64,000 nucleotides of DNA from Paracidovorax avenae ATCC 19860 (GCF_000176855.2 NC_015138.1:4216001-4280000), one strand, 5' to 3'. Shown: positions 1 to 8,777, counted from the first letter of the stretch. Notes: generated by a model from the sequence alone, not told the origin. Program-made: numbers and translations.

Positions 1-1557
1 GCTCGCCAGCGCGTGCATGACACGGTCATGCCTGAACGCGATCACCTCACCCTTCTCGGAGCAAGACAGCCGGATGACGCTCCCTTCGCGGAAGACGCAT
101 CGCAGCGTGTGGATAACCTCTTTTTCCTGGATCCAGGTCCTGATCTCATCCCAATTGGGGGACAGATTTCGCCGCTCCAGCCCGTGTCGCAGCAGGCGAT
201 GCACGGCATCAACGGTTTCGGTGGGTGTCACCTGAGACTCGATGGACACGACACGAAGGCGCTCATCGACGTAGGACCGAATGACGCCTGTAGCCATAGC
301 CTCGGACTGGAGGTCATGCAGACCGATTAGAAGGGGATCGCATCCCAACCTTGAAGCAACGGTTGCCGCACCGCCTTCGTCCATCGGTACGCCTAGCGCC
401 GTCGCGCGGGTCATGATGGCTCGGACGGCCTCCGACTGGCTGTACCTGTCGATCCGGAGGACCTCCACGACTTTGAATGCCGATTTCTGGTCTTCAATCG
501 CATCGATATGTCGAGGCCAGATCGGGCAGACTACGCGCCATCCTCGGCCGCCGGAGCCTGCGCCAGATGACGCAGTGACCCACGCGAGGATCTTGTTTAA
601 GAGCCGACCTGGGCTCGGCGAGCGATTAACGTCTTCGAGCAGGACAAACATGGGCGCATCGACCGTGCACAATGACACCGCCTTCGCGCCGGCAGCCGGT
701 TCGAGGCCAGGCTCCTGACGACGAAGCTCCCTGTCGAGCGCCTCTTCAAACGTGGGCGCCGCGTCGAGATACTCCGCCGGAACAACGATTGCCGGCAATC
801 CACCCTCGATGCGTGAACTCAGGACCGCTGCGCACGCCGTGGATTTCCCCATCCCGGAGTCTCCGACGACAAGGCTGTCGGCGCGGCCGAGAACGAAGTT
901 GTCGCGGTGGATGGCATCCTCCACCAATGCATGCGGGATATGATCTCGAAAGCTACGCCGCCCCATATCCAGCAGAAGCTCAAGTGACAAAAGTTCAACC
1001 GGTGCGCCAAGCTGAGACCTTCGAATGAGCTGGCCCTTCGGGTCAGTGTCGAGGAAGTGTGCGATTCGGGAGACAGACCAGACGTCCAGGTCGACCTTCG
1101 CAGCTCCCGCCATCGTCTTGGCCGCGACCAGCAGCTCAAGGGATACCTCGAGGTTGGTCGTGAGGGCAAAGGTCACTTCTAGGCCGGGCGTGGCCTTGCG
1201 CAACTCCTCGATTTCCTCGATGCCTTTGACAAGGTCACCCGCTGACTTCGTCGGCTTTCCGCCAGGCTTCCTTACCTTCACGGTTGATGGATTGTGAAGC
1301 CACTTTCCTGTCAGGTCATGCTGTTCCGTGGTATGCGCTGCACAGACTAGCCGCGGCTGGCCATTCGGCTGATTCAACCATCCGATGTTGTCGAAGGGTG
1401 CCTTCACGGTCTTGCCGCCTGGCTGAACTCCAGGATGGGAGATGCTCCGGTAAAGGGAAGGATCGCTCTCCCGCAGAACGGCAGCCGCGATGCGTTCGAA
1501 CGCGGCGGCATCCGTCATCGCCGCGAGACGCCTGACGGTCTCAGTGCTTGAGGTCAT
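1..1557 (-). CDS. Nuclease-like domain plus P-loop ATPase, 3' end beyond window
   Basis: This frame is open for 519 codons from the ATG at 1557 to the left edge of the window, so the C-terminus is missing. Residues 15-180 resemble a PD-(D/E)xK nuclease module. The visible candidate metal ligand is D56, followed by acidic and basic residues near 78-85, but the exact active site is uncertain. A Walker A motif GDSGMGKST lies at 232-240 and a Walker B-like FVLLEDVN at about 304-311. The rest is helical and looks like a STAND/AAA-type ATPase. It is transcribed away from the SIR2-HerA operon across a 450-bp divergent spacer, which suggests a defence role. That role is inferred. ATP binding is well supported; the nuclease assignment is tentative. 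Confidence 0.7.
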   Translation of the reverse strand, partial: MTSSTETVRRLAAMTDAAAFERIAAAVLRESDPSLYRSISHPGVQPGGKTVKAPFDNIGWLNQPNGQPRLVCAAHTTEQHDLTGKWLHNPSTVKVRKPGGKPTKSAGDLVKGIEEIEELRKATPGLEVTFALTTNLEVSLELLVAAKTMAGAAKVDLDVWSVSRIAHFLDTDPKGQLIRRSQLGAPVELLSLELLLDMGRRSFRDHIPHALVEDAIHRDNFVLGRADSLVVGDSGMGKSTACAAVLSSRIEGGLPAIVVPAEYLDAAPTFEEALDRELRRQEPGLEPAAGAKAVSLCTVDAPMFVLLEDVNRSPSPGRLLNKILAWVTASSGAGSGGRGWRVVCPIWPRHIDAIEDQKSAFKVVEVLRIDRYSQSEAVRAIMTRATALGVPMDEGGAATVASRLGCDPLLIGLHDLQSEAMATGVIRSYVDERLRVVSIESQVTPTETVDAVHRLLRHGLERRNLSPNWDEIRTWIQEKEVIHTLRCVFREGSVIRLSCSEKGEVIAFRHDRVMHALAS

Positions 1558-2008
1558 TCGGTCCCAGGTCCCTTCGTGCTGTCGCCTTGTACTCTTGTTA
1601 GGGCTAGGGGCTTCGGCTTCAGTGACTCCGACCGAGCTGCCCCATGTCGTTAGATTACCAGTGACAGTCTCTGCTAAGTACATCCGTGTAGGAACTCCTG
1701 AGCCACAGGATGAGGCGACCACCATGACCTACCCCCACATGCACCGAATGTATAGCGGCGCGGTGCGTGGCCCTTGACCGCGTCTTCTAGTGTTGAGACG
1801 CCGCCAAGCAGTCGCTGGTGAACTTCAGTAATCAGACTGAAGCCGCCACGTTGGAGATGGGTTCTGCAGCGATTGCGGCCCGTGGTGCGCCGCTCGATGA
1901 ACGCCCGGTATTGAATTGCCCAGCAGACGGTCGCGCCGCGCGCAGCCTTTTTAGACTGTGCGGTTCATTGAGCGCAGGCATAGTGCCCTCCAATAAAACG
2001 CGTGCAGA
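1558..2008. other. Divergent intergenic region of the defence locus
   Basis: I see no convincing gene in these 450 bases between two divergent coding regions. The stretch must hold promoters for both directions. It contains one perfect inverted repeat at 1823-1842, listed separately. Confidence 0.5.
1823..1842. promoter_or_regulatory. Perfect inverted repeat, candidate operator
   Basis: The arms CTTCAGT and ACTGAAG are exact complements separated by six bases. The site lies in the divergent spacer, about 170-220 bp upstream of the SIR2 start candidates and 265 bp upstream of the ATPase gene. Its function as an operator is inferred from position and symmetry only. Confidence 0.35.
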
Positions 2009-3307
2009 ATGGGCCTACTAGAAGTTCAGAGAGGGGTCCGCTTGCACACTTACCACAATCCTGACCGCTTCATGTCGGACCTCCGACAGATCCTGTCCCA
2101 AGGTCGGAAGCGCATTGGCCTGCTGGTCGGTGCTGGAGCACCAATGTCGCTCCGAATAAATGACACAGGAACGCTGGTATCAGAAGGCGGACACTCATTG
2201 ATGCCGGGTGTGGAGGCACTGACCAGCCAGGCGATTGAAGCGTTGGCCGGACAGCAGAAGGCTGCCGCGGAGGCGATTCGTGCAGAACTTGGTGCTACCG
2301 CAAACATTGAATCGATACTCACTCGCATTCGACTCTTGCAGCAGGCGCTCGGGCCCGCTCAGGTTCATGGACTTGACTCCGAAGGATACAAGGCCCTCGG
2401 TGCAGAGGTGTGCAAGAAGATTGGCGAGGTGGTGGGTGTCCCCCTGCCCAAGGAACGGAACGCATACACGGAGCTAGTGTCCTGGGTCAGCGGAACGCTT
2501 CGGGCGCATGCCGTCGAAATCTTCACGACCAATTACGACTTATTGTTCGAAGAGGCTTTCGAGCGATCCCGTGCCTCGTATTTCGATGGCTTCACTGGAG
2601 GACATCTGCCCTTCTTTGATCCCGTTAGCGTCGCCAGCGACGATCTACCACCAAGGTGGTCTCGCCTGTGGAAGCTGCACGGCTCCTTAGGCTGGGCTCT
2701 AGAAGGCGACTCCGTTGTTCGCGGCCGCGGGCGGGCTGCATCCCAACTCGTCTATCCCGACCATCTGAAGTATGAGCTGACCCAGAAGCAACCATACTCG
2801 GCCCTGTTCGAGCGGCTGCGCCAGTTTCTTCTGACCCCGGACAGCATCTTGCTCACCTCTGGCTTCTCGTTCCGTGACGCACACATCTGCGCCGTGTTGG
2901 ACGAAGCACTTGCCATGAATGCAAACGCCTCGGTGATGGCCTTTCAGTATATGCATCTGGCGTCTGAAGAGCCAGCCTGCAAATTGGCATACGAACGTCC
3001 CAATCTGTCGGTTTATGCGTCCGACGGGGCAGTGATCGGAGGTGTCAAAGGAACATGGCGACCCGGAGACCCCCCAAAGAACTGGGAAGATATCCGTGCG
3101 ACCTTCTGGGGTGCACGATGGCAAGGGGGGCCGAGCGAGTTCCTGCTGGGAGACTTTGCGCTGCTCACTCGCTTCTGCGCTCTTGCACAAGCAACCGACT
3201 TGAGTGCACGAGCCATGACACCCGATGCCGCCGTCGCAGCACTGGGAGGTGGCGCACCCGCTGCCGTCGCAGTTGCTCTAGCGACTGCGGGGGAGACTAA
3301 CTTGTGA
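2009..3307 (+). CDS. SIR2-family protein of SIR2-HerA defence system
   Basis: This is a 432-residue SIR2-domain protein, expected to deplete NAD+ during phage infection as part of a SIR2-HerA complex. The Rossmann motif GAGAP is at 41-45, TNYD at 174-177, the catalytic-type histidine in KLHGS at 224, and GFSFRDAHI at 285-293, all typical of prokaryotic SIR2 effectors. A C-terminal domain of about 130 residues follows. The ATG at 2009 has no visible ribosome binding site. An in-frame TTG at 2042 follows AGAGAGGGG by a good spacing and may be the real start, giving 421 residues. The stop overlaps the HerA start by four bases (GTGA), so the two are probably translationally coupled. The family assignment is strong; the biological role follows from known SIR2-HerA systems. 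Confidence 0.88.
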   Translation: MGLLEVQRGVRLHTYHNPDRFMSDLRQILSQGRKRIGLLVGAGAPMSLRINDTGTLVSEGGHSLMPGVEALTSQAIEALAGQQKAAAEAIRAELGATANIESILTRIRLLQQALGPAQVHGLDSEGYKALGAEVCKKIGEVVGVPLPKERNAYTELVSWVSGTLRAHAVEIFTTNYDLLFEEAFERSRASYFDGFTGGHLPFFDPVSVASDDLPPRWSRLWKLHGSLGWALEGDSVVRGRGRAASQLVYPDHLKYELTQKQPYSALFERLRQFLLTPDSILLTSGFSFRDAHICAVLDEALAMNANASVMAFQYMHLASEEPACKLAYERPNLSVYASDGAVIGGVKGTWRPGDPPKNWEDIRATFWGARWQGGPSEFLLGDFALLTRFCALAQATDLSARAMTPDAAVAALGGGAPAAVAVALATAGETNL

Positions 3308-5136
3308 GCGCCAAAGATCCTACCTTCCTTGGCTTGGTGACTTCAGTTTCGGGTCCCACCGTAACTGTGTCCCTGGCCGAGTCCCTAGCTTCAGGCATCG
3401 CGATGATCGAAGGGCACATGTACCGCGTTGCTCAGGTTGGGGGCTTCGTGCGTATACCTCAGGGTTACCAAGACCTATTCGGAATCGTGAGCGAGGTCGG
3501 TGCATCGGCAGACTCCAAAGCAGGGAGCGGTGGACGCTGGATGACCGTGGAACTCGCAGGAGAAGCCCTCGGTCAGCGCTTTGAGCGCGGCCTTAGCCAA
3601 CTGCCATCCATCAACGACGCAGTGCACATCGTTAGTGAAGGAGACCTCAAGCGCATCTATGGGAGCGAAGGCCTGGACCAGATCGCGATCGGCACTCTAT
3701 CCAGTTCCGAGAGTATCACCGTCAAACTCTCTCTGGACGCACTGGTCACTCGGCACTCCGCTGTCTTGGGATCAACAGGCTCAGGCAAGTCGACAACCGT
3801 CGCCAGTCTGTTGCGGTCAATTGTTCGACCAAATCAAGAAAGCGGTGCACCAGCGTCTCGGATACTTCTTCTCGATTTGCACGGGGAATACACTCATGCC
3901 CTGGCGGACTTTGCCCGTGTGTACAGCGCTACGCCACAACCCGGTGAACGCCCGCTGTTCGTACCCTACTGGGCGCTTCAAGCGAAAGACCTCCTCGACT
4001 TCGTTGCAGGAGGCCTGACTGAGAACCAAGAGATTGCATTCTCCGACAAGATCCAGGAAATGAAGACTTCGGTGCTGGCGGCGGCCAACTTCGCAGGATT
4101 GGATCCACAGTCGCTCACAGTCGATAGCCCGGTACCGTTCAGCCTCAAACAGTGCTGGTACGACCTCATCGACTTCGAGATGCGGACCTTCAACGGACCA
4201 CAGCGAGACCAGCCTGCACTGGAGCAGGCGGGTGACCCTGTGTCTCTCACGCCTCCCAAGTACGCCCCTGCGGCACTGGGCTCTGCTGGACCATTCTTGA
4301 ATACGCAAGCAAGGGGCATTCGCCGACAGCTAAATCTGATGCGTTCTCGGCTGCTCGACCATCGATTCGACTTCATCCTTCATCCCGGCCCGTGGGAACC
4401 TGCGCTGAATGGAACCGCTCAACTTGACTTGGACAAACTCCTGGACGACTGGTTGGGACACGAGAAGCCGGTCACAATCCTGGACCTTTCGGGCGTACCA
4501 AGCTCCGTGTTGACAACACTTGTAGGCTCAATCTTGCGGATCGTTTACGAGGCACTCTACTGGAGCCGCGAGAAAACCGAAGGGGGAATACACCGCCCGC
4601 TGCTGGTCGTGATGGAAGAGGCACACCGTTACCTATCCGGCGCGAAGGAAGATGGCCCGGCTGCTGACATAGTTAAGCGCATCGCCAAGGAAGGCCGCAA
4701 GTACGGGATTGGCGCGATGGTGGTTTCACAGCGCCCCGCCGAGGTCGATGAGACCATCCTGTCACAGTGCGGCACTATCTTGGCCTTGCGGCTGTCGAAC
4801 CCAGAAGACCGCGCCCGTGTGAAAGGAGCACTTCCCGATAACCTCGGTGGGCTAGTGGACCTACTGCCGGTGTTAAGAACGGGGGAAGCCATCGTCGCCG
4901 GAGAGGCCGCCAGACTTCCGGTGCGATGCCGCGTCACGTTGCCCGCACTTGAGCATCGCCCAAAGAGTTCTGACCCCAAGGTCTCCGAAGCCTGGGCTAC
5001 CAAGCGGATAGCGGAAGGGTATGACCGAGTCGTGGCCTCGTGGCGAGCTCAGAGGACGTTTGCAGTCACGCAAGAACTTGGCATCGTGCGAGTTCCAGTC
5101 GAAGACACACCAGAACCACAGGGAGATAAACAATGA
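3304..5136 (+). CDS. HerA-type hexameric ATPase of SIR2-HerA system
   Basis: This 610-residue protein has a HAS-like beta-barrel at about residues 8-100, then a FtsK/HerA-type ATPase. Walker A GSTGSGKST is at 156-164 and the Walker B strand PLLVVMEEAH is at about 432-441. It carries the VVSQRPAEVDETILSQC segment typical of HerA. The start is GTG, within the SIR2 stop region (GTGA overlap), and the stop overlaps the next gene (ATGA). In known SIR2-HerA systems this protein forms the hexamer that assembles with SIR2. Housekeeping HerA normally pairs with NurA; here the neighbour is SIR2, which points to defence. Confidence 0.9.
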   Translation: MSAKDPTFLGLVTSVSGPTVTVSLAESLASGIAMIEGHMYRVAQVGGFVRIPQGYQDLFGIVSEVGASADSKAGSGGRWMTVELAGEALGQRFERGLSQLPSINDAVHIVSEGDLKRIYGSEGLDQIAIGTLSSSESITVKLSLDALVTRHSAVLGSTGSGKSTTVASLLRSIVRPNQESGAPASRILLLDLHGEYTHALADFARVYSATPQPGERPLFVPYWALQAKDLLDFVAGGLTENQEIAFSDKIQEMKTSVLAAANFAGLDPQSLTVDSPVPFSLKQCWYDLIDFEMRTFNGPQRDQPALEQAGDPVSLTPPKYAPAALGSAGPFLNTQARGIRRQLNLMRSRLLDHRFDFILHPGPWEPALNGTAQLDLDKLLDDWLGHEKPVTILDLSGVPSSVLTTLVGSILRIVYEALYWSREKTEGGIHRPLLVVMEEAHRYLSGAKEDGPAADIVKRIAKEGRKYGIGAMVVSQRPAEVDETILSQCGTILALRLSNPEDRARVKGALPDNLGGLVDLLPVLRTGEAIVAGEAARLPVRCRVTLPALEHRPKSSDPKVSEAWATKRIAEGYDRVVASWRAQRTFAVTQELGIVRVPVEDTPEPQGDKQ

Positions 5137-5345
5137 ACCGAGAACCAGTAGCCTCCTCCAACATTGCCGCTATCGGGTACGACGAACCGTCTCAGACTTT
5201 GGAGGTGGAGTTCACGAGCGGTGCCATCTACCAGTATTACAACGTGACGCAGACGCTTTTTGAGCAACTCATTCAGGCAGGCTCCAAGGGGCAGTTCTTG
5301 GCCTATCAAATCAAGAATTCTTACCCGTACTCCCGCATCGGTTGA
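5133..5345 (+). CDS. KTSC-domain small protein, third gene of SIR2-HerA operon
   Basis: This 70-residue protein is essentially one KTSC domain. It shows the YD...L.VEF.SGA.Y.Y pattern near residues 13-32 and the G(S/K)KGQF...I...YP pattern near 49-66. Its ATG lies inside the HerA stop (ATGA) and is preceded by GGGAGA, so it is coupled to HerA. KTSC domains are short modules often found near nucleic-acid or defence genes, and their biochemical role is not known to me. The tight coupling suggests an accessory subunit or regulator, but this is inference. Confidence 0.75.
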   Translation: MNREPVASSNIAAIGYDEPSQTLEVEFTSGAIYQYYNVTQTLFEQLIQAGSKGQFLAYQIKNSYPYSRIG

Positions 5346-5521
5346 GAGGAATCTGCATTGAATGCCCTGGCGGCATCGCTTTACGCACGGGCCATGTTGA
5401 TACGTCCGCTGCTCAGGATGCCTTAGCCCCGGTTGGGTACCGTATCGCCTGTTTCCCGACGTGTGTTTCAGACTGGCTCAGGGCGCCAAAGGAAATTTAA
5501 CGATCTTTAATTCCAAGAAGA

Positions 5522-5609
5522 CCTGCATAAAATCATTTGCCCTCAATGCAAAAAGGCTTTCAAAATCGATGAGGCGGGCTACGCGGATATTCAGAAGCAA
5601 GTCCGCGAC
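5522..5609 (+). pseudogene. DUF2130 gene remnant, cut by an IS3-family insertion
   Basis: The frame after a stop near 5510 reads LHKIICPQCKKAFKIDEAG and then YADIQKQVRD. This is the characteristic amino-terminal Cys-x2-Cys and Q-V-R-D block of DUF2130 proteins. The first codon of the remnant is CTG where ATG would be expected. The frame ends abruptly at 5609, where the next bases (TGAAGTTGCCCC) look like an IS3-family terminus. The remaining 300 or more codons are absent from the window. Confidence 0.65.
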
Positions 5610-6218
5610 TGAAGTTGCCCCGGTTTGACGGACACCTTACGCTGTAGAGCAAGGAGTTCAAAATGGGCAATACAAGGCCGCCGTATCCGGCGGAGTTCCG
5701 AGAGCAGATGGTGGAGCTGGTGCGATCGGGCAGGACACCAGCAGAATTGGCGCGCGAGTTCGGGGTAACCGCGCAAACCATCGCCAACTGGGTTGGCGCC
5801 ACTGGGGGCCAAGCGTCGCGGAGCCAGGCGGCAGGTGCGCTCTCCGAGAGCGAACGCGAGGAGCCGGCAAGGCTGCGCCGGCAGTTGCGGCAAGTGCAGA
5901 TGGAGCGCGACATCCTGGCAAAGGCTACGGCCTGGTTCGCCGCCAAGAGCGACAAGACGTTCACACCGTCTTCGAACTCATGGACGCGAACCTGGCCGAC
6001 TTCCCCGTTCGAACGATGTGCCGGGTGCTGGGCATGTCCCACAGCGGTTTTTACCACTGACGGTACCGAATGCCAAGCCAGCGCGGTGGACGACCTGGTG
6101 GTCACCGAGCGGATCAGGCAGGTGCATGTGGGTTTCCCGTGAGAACTACGGCCGGCCACGGATGCGGGCCGAGTTGGCTGCGCCAGGGTGTCATCCACCA
6201 CTCGGACCAGGGCAGTCT
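5610..6218 (+). mobile_element. Decayed IS3-family element (forward remnant)
   Basis: A left terminus TGAAGTTGCCCCGG starts at 5610. The orfA frame at 5663-5960 (MGNTRPPYPAEFREQ, then a helix-turn-helix) is recognisable and ends in the RQVQMERDILAKATAWF heptad region. OrfB follows only as scraps. GMSHSGFYH runs into a stop, ENYGRPRMRAELA is out of frame, and the DDE-region motif VIHHSDQGS appears directly after it, so most of the catalytic domain has been deleted. The piece ends where it meets a second, reverse-oriented IS remnant. Confidence 0.75.
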
Positions 6219-6408
6219 GGGCTTCCTCGGCATTCATGCCGCCGTACCTGGCTCGCCACTTGTAGAACGTGGGCTCGCTGGACCCGCCCTGCCGGCAGAC
6301 CTCCTTGACCGCGAAGCCCGCTTCGGCCTGCTTCAGGAAACCAATGATCTACTGCTCCGTGAATCGACTCTTCCTCATGTCCGTCATTCTCCAAGTTGAC
6401 GGTCCTCA
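6219..6408 (-). mobile_element. Decayed IS3/IS407-type element (reverse remnant)
   Basis: Read on the minus strand from the ATG at 6378, the start MRKSRFTEQ is followed by a TAG stop at codon 10. Beyond it the frame continues IIGFLKQAEAGFAVKEVCR and on to FYKWRARYGGMNAEEA. This is the helix-turn-helix start of an IS407-type orfA. The element is truncated after about 65 codons at its junction with the forward IS remnant. It appears to end at a TGA-type terminus near 6408, inside an integrase remnant. Confidence 0.7.
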
Positions 6409-6514
6409 TTTCCATTCGGCTGGTGCGGCTATCGGGGAGCACGTCATGGGAGCTCCAGAGCCGTACTTGACAAAGAAGTCTAAGCACATTTGTCGCGATT
6501 TTGCGAGCGCGACG
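6406..6514 (-). pseudogene. Integrase remnant, distal fragment
   Basis: The minus-strand frame reads SVALAKSRQMCLDFFVKYGS and more before a TGA at 6408-6406, which coincides with the IS407-type terminus. When the two intact IS elements and their target duplications are removed, this sequence joins the integrase fragment at 8778-8880 after a one-base frameshift. The combined peptide resembles the amino-terminal arm of a DUF6538-type tyrosine recombinase. Confidence 0.5.
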
Positions 6515-6578
6515 TGAGATAGCCCCCTGATTCCCCGGCCCCGTCCTGTCGCTTATCTTTGGAGATAGGAACAGGACT

Positions 6579-6971
6579 GTGCATATGACTAGACATACGG
6601 AGTCAGTAGAGGTAGTGGTGAAGGACCAGCGCCGCAGGCGCTGGTCCCTCGCAGAGAAGGCGGCCCTGGTGCGCCGCACCTATGAACCAGGCATGAGTGT
6701 GTCGCTGGTGGCTCGCCAGGAAGGCGTCTCGGCGGGGCTGCTGTTCCAGTGGCGCAAGCTCGAACGCCAGGGGGCCTTGACCGCTGTGTCTGCTGGCGAA
6801 GCCGGGGTGCCGGCATCCGAGCTGGCTGCTGCTCGTGCGGAAATCGCCAAGCTCCAGCGCGTGCTCGGTAAGAAGACCCTGGAGAACGAAGTCCTCAAGG
6901 AAGCCGTGGAGTACGCAGCCGAAAAAAAGTGGATTGCGCGCTCGCCCTTGTTGCCCGGGGACGACCAGTGA
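6579..6971 (+). CDS. IS2-group transposase OrfA
   Basis: This 130-residue protein has an amino-terminal helix-turn-helix (about residues 15-60) and a leucine-zipper-like helix (about 85-120), as expected of an IS3-family OrfA. The frame opens at GTG 6579; the ATG two codons later (6585) is the more usual start. The slippery heptamer A_AAA_AAG at 6923-6929 lies in the correct phase for -1 frameshifting into OrfB, which would make the OrfAB transposase. Confidence 0.85.
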   Translation: MHMTRHTESVEVVVKDQRRRRWSLAEKAALVRRTYEPGMSVSLVARQEGVSAGLLFQWRKLERQGALTAVSAGEAGVPASELAAARAEIAKLQRVLGKKTLENEVLKEAVEYAAEKKWIARSPLLPGDDQ

Positions 6972-7861
6972 AGACGGTCTGCCGGACGATGGGGCTGGCG
7001 CGCTCGCACGTGCGCGACCTGCTCGGGCGCGATGAAGACTGGCGCGATGGCCGCAGGCACCGCACGCCTACGGACGATGCCGCGCTGCTTGGTGAACTGC
7101 GCCAGAAGATTGCGCAGTTGCCCAGCTATGGCTATCGACGCGCTTGTGCCTTGGTCAACCGCCAGCGCGCGGCTCAGGGTGGTCCCAGGGTCAATGCCAA
7201 GCGCGTCTATCGCGTGATGGCAGCAGCCGGCCTGCTGCTGCCCAAGGCACCGCGCCGACGCCAGTCGGCACGCACGCATGAGGGCCGTGTGGCGGTCTCG
7301 CGCAGTGACCTGCGATGGTGCTCCGACGGCCTGGAGATCAAGTGCGACTCGGGTCAGACCGTGACAGCCACCTTCACGAAGGACTGCTGCGACCGGGAGG
7401 TCATGGCCTGGCGGGCCTGGGAAGGCAAGGGACTGCCGGGTGAGCCCGTGCGCGAGATGCTCATTGAAGCGGCCGAGCGCCGCTTCGGCGCGGTGGAGGC
7501 AGTGCCGGCGGGCCAGGAGCTCGAGTTCCTGAGCGACAACGGTGGGGCTTACATCGCAGCCGAGACGCGAGCGCTGGCCCGCGCACTGGGCCTCAAACCC
7601 ATCAACACGCCCGTGTGCAGCCCGCAGAGCAACGGCATGGCCGAAAGCTTCGTGAACACCTTCAAGCGCGACTACGTAGCGCGCATGGACCTACGTGACG
7701 CAAGGACGGTGCTGGCACAGTTGTCAGCAGCCTTCGAGCACTTCAACGAGGTGCATCCGCACTCGTCGCTGAAAATGCGCTCGCCTCGGGAATTCAGGCG
7801 GCAACAGGCCGCCCGGGTGCGGCTGGAGCCATCGATGGACCAGTCGCTTTATTGCGAATAG
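6929..7861 (+). CDS. IS2-group transposase OrfB (DDE integrase domain)
   Basis: This is the catalytic part, 310 residues if read from the GTG at 6929, but normally made by -1 frameshifting from OrfA. It shows the HTH_21-like YGYRR region near 68, then the DDE triad: D in WCSDGLE (about 130), D in LSDNGG (about 199), and E in SNGMAESF (about 236). The frame is intact. The closest known relatives are OrfB proteins of IS2. Confidence 0.88.
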   Translation: MDCALALVARGRPVKTVCRTMGLARSHVRDLLGRDEDWRDGRRHRTPTDDAALLGELRQKIAQLPSYGYRRACALVNRQRAAQGGPRVNAKRVYRVMAAAGLLLPKAPRRRQSARTHEGRVAVSRSDLRWCSDGLEIKCDSGQTVTATFTKDCCDREVMAWRAWEGKGLPGEPVREMLIEAAERRFGAVEAVPAGQELEFLSDNGGAYIAAETRALARALGLKPINTPVCSPQSNGMAESFVNTFKRDYVARMDLRDARTVLAQLSAAFEHFNEVHPHSSLKMRSPREFRRQQAARVRLEPSMDQSLYCE

Positions 7862-7901
7862 GACGGGCCGGGAATAAGGGGGCAACATCAGACGCTCTTT
7901 A

Positions 7902-8774
7902 GAGCGGCTAACACCACCGATCCACGAAGCGCGCGCAGATGATCGCTGCCGCCAGTTTCAATAGCGCTTCGTGGATGTCCAGCCGCCTCTCGAATCGGAT
8001 GCGCAGCTTGCCGAAGCCTGCAAACCATCCGTGCGTTCTCTCCACCACCCACCGATGCCGACCCAGCCGCTCGCTGCTTTCGATGCCTCGTCTGGCAATC
8101 CGGCTGGCGATGCCCCGCTGTCTCAGGAAGACACGGCAGCGCTCATAGTCGTAGCCCTTGTCGGCGTGCAGCTTCGATGGCCTGCGACGCGGCTTGCCCT
8201 GCAGTCCCCTGACGGCTGGCAGAGCATCGATGCATTTCTCGAACATCATCGAATCGTGCCGATTCGCACCACTGACCAGCACCACCAGCGGAATGCCCCG
8301 CGCGTCTACGACGATGTGCCGCTTGGAGCCGAGTTTGCCTCTGTCCGTGGGGTTGGGCCCTGTTTCCTGGCCCCCCGGGGGCTTGGTACCGACGAGCCAT
8401 CGATGCTTGCCCGGCTCCAATCGATCTGGTCGTGCTCGCGCAGGCGCACCAGCATGGCGTGGTGCAGCTTCTCCCACACCCCGGCAGCGTTCCAGTCGCG
8501 CAGCCGCCGCCAGCACGTCATGCCACTGCCAAAACCGAGTTCCTGCGGCAGGTCCTCCCAGGCGATGCCGGTGTGCAGCACGAATAGGATGCCATTGAGT
8601 GCGGCTTCATCGCTGACGGTGCGCTTGCGCGCCCCGCCTTTGGCCGAGGGCACGAAGGCCGGGATGAGCGGCTGCAGCTGTCGCCACAGTTCTTTGCTGA
8701 CGGGTCTTCTTGCCATGAGGGCGCCAAGCATAGCTGCTTCGCGCTGGGCTATGAACAGGTCGTGTTAGCCGCTC
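7902..8774 (-). mobile_element. IS5-family (IS427-type) element
   Basis: Terminal inverted repeats GAGCGGCTAACAC (7902-7914) and GTGTTAGCCGCTC (8762-8774) are perfect. A TTA triplet flanks both sides (7899-7901 and 8775-8777), which is the short target duplication expected of this group. The element is 873 bp and sits 11 bp from the right end of the IS2-group element. Confidence 0.85.
7908..8716 (-). CDS. IS5/IS427-type transposase made by -1 frameshift
   Basis: The upstream frame from the ATG at 8716 (MARRPVSKELWRQ) carries the DUF4096-type domain with SIDGSSV, the first acidic catalytic residue. The downstream frame, in the -1 phase, carries GQETGPNPTDRGKLGSKRH, LHADKGYD (second D) and RHRWVVERTHGW (final E). 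The two join at a run of C and G at 8371-8381, where a -1 slip restores the conserved PPGGQETGP reading. This organisation is normal for the IS427 group, so I treat the gene as functional rather than broken. Confidence 0.8.
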
Positions 8775-8777
8775 TTA

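Larger units (their letters stand above)
6515..7890 (+). mobile_element. Intact IS2-group element of the IS3 family
   Basis: The ends are imperfect inverted repeats: TGAGATAGCCCCCTGATTCC at the left matches, in reverse complement, TGATGTTGCCCCCTTATTCC at the right. A 4-bp direct repeat GACG flanks the element at 6511-6514 and 7891-7894, consistent with a target duplication. The element is 1376 bp, a normal size for the group. It carries orfA and orfB with a canonical slippery site and no stop codons inside the catalytic region, so it may still be active. Confidence 0.85.

Noticed and set aside
1284..1777. Short plus-strand frames opposite the ATPase gene and in the divergent spacer
   Set aside because: They show no conserved features and oppose a frame with clear Walker motifs.
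1818..2021. 67-codon plus-strand frame before SIR2
   Set aside because: It has no recognisable motif or ribosome binding site and overlaps the SIR2 start; I treat the region as regulatory.
7908..8716. IS5/IS427 transposase considered a pseudogene because of two frames
   Set aside because: A -1 shift at a C/G run between orfA and orfB is normal for this group, and all catalytic residues are present.
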